Shown here: positions 1-5,064 of the stretch, in pieces
Layout of the letters: every line of letters begins with the position of its first letter
Numbering within the stretch: the stretch's first letter is position 1
From: an uncultured Clostridia bacterium
Lineage (GTDB): Bacteria > Bacillota > Clostridia > Christensenellales > Aristaeellaceae
NCBI GenBank assembly: GCA_946615495.1
Contig: CAMOHY010000127.1
Location: forward strand, 1 to 6,524
Direction of reading: 5' to 3'
DNA: 6,524 nt
Program-made: the position numbers and the translations under genes
Notes under the pieces: generated by a model
What the model was told of the DNA's origin: nothing
Databases searched by the model: none
What the model saw: the letters and a program-made list of their open reading frames with translations, nothing else

Positions 1-319
1 AAATGGGCTCCATTTCGTTTTTCTGGGCGCTGGGCACCAGCCAGGTGATGCTGCCGCGAAGCTGGTCCCCATCCTCTTTTACGAACATGTCGCCGCGGGC
101 AAACACGGTTTTTTCTTCCTCTTCCGTTTCGGAAAAGAATTCCTTCAAATTGCTGCCCAGGCATTCCAGCATGTCCGTCAGCGTGGCGATGGAGGGGGAG
201 GCCAGGTCCCGCTCCACCTGGGAAATGAAGCCCTTGCTCAGCTCACACCGGTCGGCCATTTCTTCCTGGGTCAGGTTCCTTTGCAGCCGCAGCCTGCGCA
301 GCTTTTCGCCGATGTTCAA
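1..319 (-). CDS. XRE-cupin family transcriptional regulator (partial, C-terminus off the left edge)
   Basis: The visible 106 residues start with a helix-turn-helix of the XRE/Cro type (about residues 3-62): LTQEEMADRCELSKGFISQ includes the first helix, the turn and the recognition helix, followed by ERDLASPSIATL, a hallmark of regulators that carry a C-terminal cupin sensor. After an acidic linker (residues 64-69) the strand-rich stretch with VKED and ITWLVPSAQKNEMEP (residues 80-105) looks like the beginning of that cupin domain. Family members are usually about 180 residues, so roughly 75 are missing. They are cytosolic DNA-binding proteins that sense a small ligand; PuuR is a related example. 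No ATG fits; TTG at 319 has a perfect AGGAGG nine bases upstream and gives the expected N-terminus. From memory of related clostridial loci, this subtype often precedes a polyamine (potABCD) transporter operon, but the downstream genes are not visible. Family call firm; ligand unknown. Confidence 0.9.
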   Translation of the reverse strand, partial: MNIGEKLRRLRLQRNLTQEEMADRCELSKGFISQVERDLASPSIATLTDMLECLGSNLKEFFSETEEEEKTVFARGDMFVKEDGDQLRGSITWLVPSAQKNEMEPI

Positions 320-328
320 AGCGCGTTC

Positions 329-334
329 CCTCCT
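329..334 (-). promoter_or_regulatory. Ribosome binding site deciding the TTG start of the XRE-cupin gene
   Basis: A perfect AGGAGG on the minus strand lies nine bases before TTG at 319-317. There is no in-frame ATG nearby, so this site is the main reason for choosing the TTG start. Confidence 0.8.
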
Positions 335-342
335 TTCGCAAA

Positions 343-362
343 AAGTTTACTTTTACTAAACC
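343..362. promoter_or_regulatory. Proximal operator-like inverted repeat upstream of the XRE-cupin gene
   Basis: On the plus strand this reads AAGTTTA, six bases, CTAAAC. The inner arms GTTTA (345-349) and TAAAC (357-361) form a dyad. The same half-sites at the same spacing recur 35 bases away at 378-398. It lies in the leader, about 25 bases before the start codon. Binding by the adjacent regulator is inferred from position and duplication. Confidence 0.55.
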
Positions 363-377
363 GGAATCCACTCCCGA

Positions 378-398
378 AAGTTTAGAAATTCTAAACTT
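378..398. promoter_or_regulatory. Distal operator: perfect 10-bp inverted repeat upstream of the XRE-cupin gene
   Basis: AAGTTTAGAA and its exact reverse complement TTCTAAACTT flank a single central base (388). The site lies just downstream of the predicted transcription start (about 405), so a bound protein would block the promoter or early elongation. Dyads of this type fit homodimeric XRE-family repressors, and the gene directly downstream encodes one, so negative autoregulation is the simplest reading. Confidence 0.7.
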
Positions 399-411
399 CA
401 AGGCAGGAAAC

Positions 412-440
412 ATTAAACCACACGGGGGCCGAAATGTCAA
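412..440 (-). promoter_or_regulatory. Sigma-A-type promoter of the XRE-cupin gene
   Basis: On the minus strand, a perfect -35 TTGACA (440-435) is followed by a 17-base spacer and -10 TTTAAT (417-412). Transcription would start near 405 and give an untranslated leader of about 85 bases that contains both operator-like repeats. It lies beyond the terminator of the upstream SH3 gene, so the regulator is a separate transcription unit. Confidence 0.75.
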
Positions 441-532
441 TACTTTTTCCCAAATAATTTGTCGAAATTTTCCTGCGTGATTTGGACGGAAAACGAAGGA
501 TAAACGCGAAATAAAAAACCCGCGAAAAGGGC

Positions 533-566
533 AAAAAAATGGACCAGGGGGCAGGCCCTCTGGTCC
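533..566 (-). terminator. Rho-independent terminator of the SH3-repeat gene
   Basis: About 23 bases after the stop codon, the minus strand forms a hairpin with outer stem GGACCAG/CTGGTCC and inner stem GGGC/GCCC, separated by one mismatch and closed by a two-base loop. ATTTTTTT follows. The opposite strand has no T run. A second, very weak GGG/CCC hairpin with six Ts (531-513) follows and may help. Confidence 0.85.
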
Positions 567-589
567 TAAAATTGGAAGAATAAAAGAAT

Positions 590-1891
590 TTATTTCAGAT
601 AATGTGTCACCATGTAGCCTTCCATGCCGTCGTAGCGCACCTTGCTCCACAAATCGCCCCATTCCACCACGGTGACGACGCTGCCGCTGGGCACCTGGCA
701 AATCACGTTCACGGTGCTTTCGCTGCTGCGGGTGGAGCGCAGATAAACGAAGGAATTGTTGGGCTGGCGCACGGTGGCGCTGAAGGTGGGCGGGAAAGTG
801 GGGGCGGGGGTGGCCTGGCCGGGGGCAGCCGTGTCCGTCGCGGCGGGCGGCATATAAGAAGGCGTGGTGCGCAGATAGCGGGTCATCATATAGCCCAGCT
901 TGCCGTTCACATTCACGTAGGCCCAGGCGCCGTAATTGGCGATCACGGCAACGGCGGTGTCATTGGGGAACAGGCCCAGGGAGCCCGCGTCGGTGCTCAT
1001 GTTTTCCCGCAGATGCAGCTTGCCCGTGTTGCCGGTGGCGACGTACAGGATGGTGCTGCCCTCAGGAATGGGCACGGGGGCAGCGGTGGGGGCGGCGGTG
1101 GGCGCATCGGAGGAGGACACCAGGTATTTGAGCATCATATAGCCGGACTTGCCGTTCACCATCGCCTGGCACCAGCCGTTGCCCATGGGCACGGCGTAAA
1201 CGGGCGTGCCGTTGGCGAACAAGCCCAGGGAAGCGGCGCTCTGGCTGGGGTATTCCCGCAGGTGCAGGCGGCCTGTGTTGCCGGTGCGGATATACATGAG
1301 CTGGGAGGTGCCGGGAATCGCCGTGGGCTGGGGCGTAACGGGCTGGCTGGGAACGGTGGGGGTGAGGAACTGGAGCATCATGTAGCCGCTCACGCCGCTG
1401 ATGTTCACAAAGGCCCACGCGCCGGAGCGGGCGGTGACCCGCACGGCGGTGCCGTTGGGATACAGGCCCAGGGAACGGGCATTCTGGCTGGCCGCCTCCC
1501 GCAGGTGCAGCTTGCCGGAATTGCCGGTGCGGACATAGAGGGTGGTATCCTCCGTGGGCACGGGCGTGACGGCGGGCGAGGGGGTGTAGGCCGGGGCCAC
1601 GCCGGTCAGGCAGCTCAGGACCATGTAGCCCCGGCGGCCATCCACCTGCACGAAGGCCCAGCTGCTGTTGGTAATGCTTTCCACCAGCACGGGCGTGCCG
1701 TTGGGATACAGGCCCAGGGACTGGGAATCCGTGGAAGGCAGGGCGCGCAGATGCAGCTTGCCGGAGTTGCCGGTGCGCACGTACATATACAGATCGCCCG
1801 GCGTGCCGTCGGCCAGGGCAGGCACCGCGGCAACAAGCATCAGCACGGCCAAAAAGAGGGCGCAAAGGGAACGCAGGGCAGGTTTTTTCAT
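590..1891 (-). CDS. Secreted protein of five bacterial SH3 (SH3b) modules with Pro/Thr/Ala linkers
   Basis: The 433-residue product starts with a signal peptide (basic start, hydrophobic core at about 9-26, Ala-x-Ala cleavage near residue 27). The rest is five SH3-like modules at about residues 34-96, 115-177, 197-258, 280-341 and 378-433. Modules 1-4 share TGN-S/T-G-K/R-LHLR near the start, SLGL-Y/F-x-N-x-T in the middle and GYM near the end; module 5 is divergent (YLRSTRSSES) but ends in the same way (GYMVTHYLK). Linkers rich in Pro, Thr and Ala separate them, such as PAVTPVPTE and DAPTAAPTAAPVP. No catalytic domain, sortase motif or membrane anchor is visible. Bacterial SH3 modules generally bind peptidoglycan or other ligands outside the cell, so a wall-associated binding or scaffold role is likely; the ligand is unknown. 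ATG at 1891 is chosen over the longer in-frame start at 1918 because it begins the signal peptide and has AGGAAG nine bases upstream. The gene has its own promoter and terminator and follows a cell-wall carboxypeptidase gene on the same strand. Confidence 0.9.
   Translation of the reverse strand: MKKPALRSLCALFLAVLMLVAAVPALADGTPGDLYMYVRTGNSGKLHLRALPSTDSQSLGLYPNGTPVLVESITNSSWAFVQVDGRRGYMVLSCLTGVAPAYTPSPAVTPVPTEDTTLYVRTGNSGKLHLREAASQNARSLGLYPNGTAVRVTARSGAWAFVNISGVSGYMMLQFLTPTVPSQPVTPQPTAIPGTSQLMYIRTGNTGRLHLREYPSQSAASLGLFANGTPVYAVPMGNGWCQAMVNGKSGYMMLKYLVSSSDAPTAAPTAAPVPIPEGSTILYVATGNTGKLHLRENMSTDAGSLGLFPNDTAVAVIANYGAWAYVNVNGKLGYMMTRYLRTTPSYMPPAATDTAAPGQATPAPTFPPTFSATVRQPNNSFVYLRSTRSSESTVNVICQVPSGSVVTVVEWGDLWSKVRYDGMEGYMVTHYLK
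869..1792 (-). repeat. Four tandem SH3-module repeats within the gene (modules 1-4)
   Basis: Modules lie at 1792-1604, 1549-1361, 1303-1118 and 1054-869, with a period of roughly 245 bases including the linkers. Similarity is visible in the DNA too: GGCCCAGGGA-like and GCAGCTTGCC-like blocks recur on the plus strand in nearly every copy (for example near 1503 and 1750). The fifth module (760-593) has no obvious DNA-level match. This indicates internal duplication of one module, apart from an older or separately acquired fifth one. Confidence 0.8.
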
Positions 1892-1900
1892 TTTATTTCT

Positions 1901-1913
1901 CTTCCTTTCCTCC
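1901..1913 (-). promoter_or_regulatory. Ribosome binding region of the SH3-repeat gene
   Basis: The minus strand reads GGAGGAAAGGAAG. The nearer AGGAAG (1906-1901) is nine bases before ATG at 1891, while GGAGG is 17 bases away. The longer in-frame start at 1918 lies upstream of this purine block and has no comparable site, which supports the 1891 start. Confidence 0.7.
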
Positions 1914-1958
1914 GGCATACCGGAGCAGCATGCAGGCGATGGGGGCCTGTATGGTCCT

Positions 1959-1987
1959 ATTATAGCACGCAGAGCGTGGAATTTCTA
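1959..1987 (-). promoter_or_regulatory. Predicted promoter of the SH3-repeat gene, extended -10 type
   Basis: On the minus strand, TGC TATAAT (-10 at 1964-1959) is a perfect hexamer with an extended TGn. The -35 position, 17 bases further, is TAGAAA, a weak match. The spacer contains the inverted repeat CACGC-AGA-GCGTG (1966-1978). A second dyad, TTGGGC/GCCCAA (1994-2011), sits just upstream of the -35. Either could bind a regulator, but neither is matched to a known family. Confidence 0.6.
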
Positions 1988-2094
1988 CCCAATTTGGGCG
2001 AAAAAGCCCAAGATTTACAGTGATTACAATTTTCTCAAATTTTGGTCCGGCGTGAAACAAAACGCCTCTTTTCTGCGTCTAATATAGTATGAAC

Positions 2095-2134
2095 AAAAAA
2101 TCCGCCTCCACGCTATCATATGCGGGGAAGCGGA
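2095..2134 (-). terminator. Rho-independent terminator of the D-Ala-D-Ala carboxypeptidase gene
   Basis: The minus-strand hairpin pairs TCCGCTTCCCCGC (2134-2122) with GCGTGGAGGCGGA (2113-2101) around an eight-base loop, with one G-T pair and one mismatch. Six Ts follow. It starts 24 bases after the stop codon and separates this gene from the SH3-repeat gene. Confidence 0.85.
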
Positions 2135-2158
2135 GGGATAGAACGAGCGGTCATTTTT

Positions 2159-3622
2159 TTATCTGTAATACCGGCTGGTGGGCTTATAGGCCTTCACCTT
2201 CCGGCGTTTTTTAATTACGCGCAGCAGCGCCTTTACCACCCGCAGGGCCAATAGGACCGCGGCGGCGGGCAGGACCAGGTAAATCACCACCAATTCCACC
2301 GTGATGCGGGGAAAGGGGTTGGGGTCGTTTTCCGCGGCGGCGATGATCTGCTCCACCGACGGGGCGATCTGCTCGCGGGCGGCGATGGAGCGGGAGGCCA
2401 CCAGATCGTACACCACGGGCACGCCGCTGCTGCCGTAATAGGTCAGCGTCCCCATCACTTCGCCTTGGGTGACGGGCGCCCGCAGCTCCCGCGTAAACTC
2501 CGTCACCGTCATGCTGGAAAAATTCTGCACCCAGTATTCCATTTCCTCACGGGTGGTGACGATGGAATCGGACACGCCGGTGGACTGAAGGCGGATATCC
2601 AGCGTCAGGCGGCCCACCTGTTCGTCGTTCAGGTCAAAGCCCCGGATATCGATGACCCGCGGGTTGCGCAGGTAAATTTCGGCGATGCTGGTGCTCAAAA
2701 ACTGGGAAAAGCCGTAGTCCATCAGCTTTTTGGTGTCCTCATAGCGGCTGGCGTCGGAGGTGGCGCCCAGCACCACGGAAATCAGGTCCACCCCGTCCCG
2801 GCTGGCGGAGGCCACCAAGCAGTTGCCCGCCGCGGAGGTGGTGCCGGTCTTGATGCCCGTAGCGCCGGGATAATAGCGGCCCTCCTTGTCCGCCTGGTTG
2901 GATTTGGCGGCGAAGTTGTTGCCGTTTAGGATGGAGCGGGCCCGGTAAATATTGTCCTTGGGCAGGGTGTATTCCGAAGCGCCAACGATTTCCCGGAAGG
3001 TGTCATGCTGCATGGCGATGCGGGCCAGGGTGGCCAGGTCCCGCGCGGTGGTGTAATGGTTTTCGTCATGAAGGCCGTTGGCGTTCACAAAGTGGGTGTC
3101 GTGGCAGCCCAGGGAATAGGCGGCCTGATTCATCAGGCTCACATAATTGTCCACCGTGCCGCCCAGGCCTTCGGCGATGGCGGTGGCCGCGTCGTTGCCG
3201 GATACCAGCATGGCGGCGTAGCACAGGTCGATAAGGCGCACCTCTTCCCCCGTGGCAAACTTGGCGGAGGATTCGTCCGGGGCCAGGTTGGTGGCGTTTT
3301 CGCTGACGGGAAATTTGTTTTCCAGCTTTTCCTCATAGGAATTGCCCGCCAGGTTTTCCCCCATTACCAAGGCCAGCCACACGGTGAGAATTTTGGTGGT
3401 GGAGGCGGGATACATGCGCTGGTCCGGGTTCTTTTCAAAAATCACCCGGCCGGAATCCGCCTCAATCACGATGGCGGCCACGGAGGTCAGGTGCCCTTCG
3501 GCCAGCAGTTCGGGATACCGTTCGTCATATTCGTCCGCCAGGGCGGGCGCGCATAATCCGGGCAGGCAAAGCAGGACCGCCAGCAGCAGCCCCAGCACCC
3601 TTTCTGCGCCCTTTCGTTTCAT
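2159..3622 (-). CDS. Penicillin-binding-protein-type D-alanyl-D-alanine carboxypeptidase (DacA/DacF family, peptidase S11)
   Basis: This 487-residue enzyme removes the terminal D-Ala from peptidoglycan stem pentapeptides outside the membrane, which limits cross-linking. All three active-site motifs are present: STTK at 74-77 (nucleophile Ser74, Lys77), SGN at 141-143 and KTG at 258-260. A signal peptide occupies residues 1-29 (cleavage after APALA); its Cys24 is not in a lipobox. The C-terminal beta domain typical of PBP5-like enzymes spans about 320-410. A hydrophobic segment at about 441-463 followed by the basic tail KKRRKVK gives a C-terminal membrane anchor, a true transmembrane helix rather than the amphipathic helix of E. 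coli PBP5. ATG at 3622 is preceded by AGGAGG; a TTG at 3658 overlaps the promoter region and has no ribosome binding site. The gene has its own promoter and terminator, next to mglB in divergent orientation. The family assignment is secure; which Dac paralogue it is (vegetative or sporulation) cannot be told. Confidence 0.96.
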   Translation of the reverse strand: MKRKGAERVLGLLLAVLLCLPGLCAPALADEYDERYPELLAEGHLTSVAAIVIEADSGRVIFEKNPDQRMYPASTTKILTVWLALVMGENLAGNSYEEKLENKFPVSENATNLAPDESSAKFATGEEVRLIDLCYAAMLVSGNDAATAIAEGLGGTVDNYVSLMNQAAYSLGCHDTHFVNANGLHDENHYTTARDLATLARIAMQHDTFREIVGASEYTLPKDNIYRARSILNGNNFAAKSNQADKEGRYYPGATGIKTGTTSAAGNCLVASASRDGVDLISVVLGATSDASRYEDTKKLMDYGFSQFLSTSIAEIYLRNPRVIDIRGFDLNDEQVGRLTLDIRLQSTGVSDSIVTTREEMEYWVQNFSSMTVTEFTRELRAPVTQGEVMGTLTYYGSSGVPVVYDLVASRSIAAREQIAPSVEQIIAAAENDPNPFPRITVELVVIYLVLPAAAVLLALRVVKALLRVIKKRRKVKAYKPTSRYYR

Positions 3623-3626
3623 GTGC

Positions 3627-3632
3627 CCTCCT
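3627..3632 (-). promoter_or_regulatory. Ribosome binding site of the carboxypeptidase gene
   Basis: A perfect AGGAGG lies only four bases before ATG at 3622. The spacing is short, but there is no better start codon, and the signal peptide begins exactly here. Confidence 0.75.
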
Positions 3633-3663
3633 GCGTTCGTAAAGAATTTGAAACACAATGGTG

Positions 3664-3692
3664 ATTATATCATAATATTTTGCGTTTGTACA
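3664..3692 (-). promoter_or_regulatory. Promoter of the carboxypeptidase gene
   Basis: On the minus strand, -35 TGTACA (3692-3687, four of six consensus bases), a 17-base spacer and a perfect -10 TATAAT (3669-3664) predict a start near 3657 and a leader of about 35 bases. It diverges from the mglB promoter about 110 bases away. Confidence 0.75.
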
Positions 3693-3700
3693 GCCTGCCG

Positions 3701-3746
3701 CCCAAGCGGGGTATTTTCCGCCGCCGGAGGCTGGGAGAAGCTTGGG
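3701..3746. repeat. Spaced inverted repeat in the divergent intergenic region
   Basis: CCCAAGC (3701-3707) and GCTTGGG (3740-3746) are exact inverted copies 32 bases apart, between the two divergent promoters. This could be an operator pair or chance; the rest of the gap between the promoters is A-rich with no visible gene. Confidence 0.3.
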
Positions 3747-3799
3747 AAAAAGGGAAAAAATGAAAATGTGAATAAATTTTGTATTTTTGCGTTTTCTGG

Positions 3800-3828
3800 T
3801 TGACATTTTTCCGGAGGTGTGCCATAAT
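3800..3828 (+). promoter_or_regulatory. Strong sigma-A-type promoter of the mgl operon
   Basis: Perfect -35 TTGACA (3800-3805), a 17-base spacer, and -10 CATAAT (3823-3828) preceded by TGC, an extended -10 element. Transcription would begin near 3835, giving a leader of about 93 bases. This near-consensus promoter suits an abundant solute-binding protein. Confidence 0.85.
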
Positions 3829-3837
3829 CTGAACGAG

Positions 3838-3868
3838 GACAAAAATAGAAGAAAAAATTTGTCTATTT
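3838..3868. promoter_or_regulatory. Overlapping inverted repeats at the mgl transcription start (possible operator)
   Basis: Two inverted repeats overlap just after the predicted start: GACAAA (3838-3843) with TTTGTC (3858-3863), and AAATAGA (3843-3849) with TCTATTT (3862-3868). A repressor bound here would block initiation. No LacI/GalR-type or catabolite-response consensus is recognisable, so the regulator is unknown. Confidence 0.4.
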
Positions 3869-3880
3869 ATCACATGGCTC

Positions 3881-3899
3881 TGTGCGGCGGTGCCGCATG
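3881..3899 (+). promoter_or_regulatory. Leader hairpin before the mglB ribosome binding site
   Basis: TGCGGC (3883-3888) and GCCGCA (3892-3897) form a perfect six-base-pair stem with a three-base loop, extendable by two G-U pairs. It ends about 15 bases before AGGAG. It lacks a T run, so it is not a terminator; a 5' stabilising or translational role is possible. Confidence 0.45.
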
Positions 3900-3913
3900 A
3901 AATATTATCTCAA

Positions 3914-3918
3914 AGGAG
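3914..3918 (+). promoter_or_regulatory. Ribosome binding site of mglB
   Basis: AGGAG lies nine bases before ATG at 3928. An in-frame ATG at 3919 directly abuts this site and could not use it, so the start is 3928. Confidence 0.85.
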
Positions 3919-3927
3919 ATGGTTCCT

Positions 3928-4941
3928 ATGAAAAAGGTATTGGCGTTCCTGCTGGCTGCTATCATGGTGCTGGGGATGTGCTCCTTCGCTTCCGCTGAAG
4001 TGAAAACCTATAAGGTAGGCGTATCCATTTACCAGTTCACCGACAACTTCATGACCCTGTACCGCAACGAGATCGAAGCTTACTTTAAGACGCTGGAAAC
4101 CGACGAAGTGAAGTACGATATCATCATGGCTGACGGCAAAAACGACATGGCCGAGCAGACCAACCAGATCCGCAACTTCATCACCCAGGGCGTGGACGTC
4201 ATCATCCTCAACCTGGTGCAGACCTCTTCCGCCGACGCCGTGATCGACGAGATCGTGGCGGCCGGTATCCCGCTGGTGCTCATCAACCGTGAGCCTCTGG
4301 CCTACGACGCCGATGGCAACACCCTGGACGAAGCCTACGAAGGCATCCTGAACAACGCCAAGGTTTGCTACGTTGGCGCTGACGCCCGTCAGAGCGGCAC
4401 CTTCCAGGGCGAAATGGTGGCCGAATTGGACAACCATGGCGACATCAACGGCGACGGCAAGATCAGCTACATCATGATCGAGGGCGACCCCGAAAACATC
4501 GACGCCCAGTACCGCACCGAATTCTCCATCAAGGCGCTGACCGACGCTGGCTACGAAGTGGAATGCCTGGATGACCAGGTGGGCAACTGGGACCAGACCA
4601 AGGGCCAGGAGCTGTGCGCCAACGCGCTGACCGCTTATGGCGATAAGATCGAAGTTGTGTTCTGCAACAACGACGCTATGGCGCTGGGCGCCGCCACCGC
4701 TATTCTGACCGCCGGCCGCGTGGTGGGTAAAGACATTTACCTGCTGGGCGTGGACGCGCTGGAAGAAGCTGTGCAGCTGGTAAAGGACGGCGAAATGACC
4801 GGTACCGTGCTGAACGACCATATCGGCCAGTCCCACGCGGCGGTTGACGTGGCTGTTAAGCTGCTCAATGGCGAAGACATTGATAACTACTACTGGGTTG
4901 ACTACGTAAAGGTCAACAAGGCCTACGTGGATGCCATGTAA
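3928..4941 (+). CDS. mglB: Galactose/glucose ABC transporter substrate-binding protein MglB
   Basis: This 337-residue extracytoplasmic receptor captures a hexose and delivers it to the Mgl (MglA/MglC) importer. It matches E. coli MglB block by block: DNFM (39-42), NLV (95-97), N-R-EP (120-123), YVG-D (148-151), D-A-x-x-RT (192-197), W221-D, NNDAM-GA (247-254), GVDAL (274-278) and GTVLND (292-297). Pocket residues equivalent to Asp14, Phe16, Asn91, Asp154, Arg158, Trp183, Asn211, Asp236 and Asn256 are present; the position of His152 is Asn190. The EF-hand-like calcium loop is recognisable as DINGDGKIS (172-180), with Glu242 as the distant ligand. The signal peptide is about 23 residues ending in ASA; Cys18 follows Gly-Met and does not form a canonical lipobox, unusual for a Gram-positive binding protein. 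The gene has a strong promoter, and mglA follows after 123 bases. Galactose or glucose is most likely; another hexose is possible given the His change. Confidence 0.92.
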   Translation: MKKVLAFLLAAIMVLGMCSFASAEVKTYKVGVSIYQFTDNFMTLYRNEIEAYFKTLETDEVKYDIIMADGKNDMAEQTNQIRNFITQGVDVIILNLVQTSSADAVIDEIVAAGIPLVLINREPLAYDADGNTLDEAYEGILNNAKVCYVGADARQSGTFQGEMVAELDNHGDINGDGKISYIMIEGDPENIDAQYRTEFSIKALTDAGYEVECLDDQVGNWDQTKGQELCANALTAYGDKIEVVFCNNDAMALGAATAILTAGRVVGKDIYLLGVDALEEAVQLVKDGEMTGTVLNDHIGQSHAAVDVAVKLLNGEDIDNYYWVDYVKVNKAYVDAM

Positions 4942-4981
4942 TGCTTTGGCATTGGAAGCCCGCAGGATAACGGAATGAACG

Positions 4982-5014
4982 GTGGGTGGGCCCTTTCCCG
5001 GCTCACCCACTTTT
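4982..5014 (+). terminator. Intercistronic hairpin between mglB and mglA (attenuator or partial terminator)
   Basis: GTGGGTGGGCC (4982-4992) pairs with GGCTCACCCAC (5000-5010), eleven pairs including one G-U, around a seven-base loop, followed by only four Ts and then C. Such structures after binding-protein genes typically allow partial read-through and protect the upstream mRNA, giving more MglB than MglA. No promoter is evident before mglA. Confidence 0.6.
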
Positions 5015-5064
5015 CATAGGAGCCGCCGCTCCGCTACGCAAAGAAAAAAGGGGGAAACGCCTAT

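Noticed and set aside
513..531. Second hairpin with six Ts after the SH3-gene terminator
   Set aside because: The stem is only three base pairs, too weak to call a separate terminator.
602..2023. A 473-codon plus-strand open frame opposite the SH3-repeat gene, longer than that gene
   Set aside because: Its translation is rich in His, Gly, Ala and Gln with no domain, and reflects the GC-biased complement of the repeats. The minus strand has a signal peptide, SH3 modules, promoter, ribosome binding site and terminator.
2465..3556. Two plus-strand open frames (2465-2929 and 3005-3556) opposite the carboxypeptidase gene
   Set aside because: Both are Gly/His/Val-rich shadow frames; the opposite strand carries all three catalytic motifs of the S11 family.
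3623..3658. Upstream TTG start extending the carboxypeptidase by 12 residues
   Set aside because: It lies at the predicted transcription start and has no ribosome binding site, while ATG at 3622 has AGGAGG and begins a clean signal peptide.
3525..3873. Small minus-strand open frames in the divergent intergenic region
   Set aside because: They cross both promoters and overlap the start of the carboxypeptidase gene in another frame; the composition is not protein-like and no ribosome binding site was found.
3801..3900. Search for a catabolite-response (cre) or LacI/GalR-type operator near the mgl promoter
   Set aside because: No stretch matches the usual central-CG palindromes; only the unassigned inverted repeats are present.
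3910..5010. A 366-codon minus-strand open frame opposite mglB
   Set aside because: It is low-complexity Val/His/Gly-rich antisense of a well-matched MglB and has no recognisable start signals or domains.
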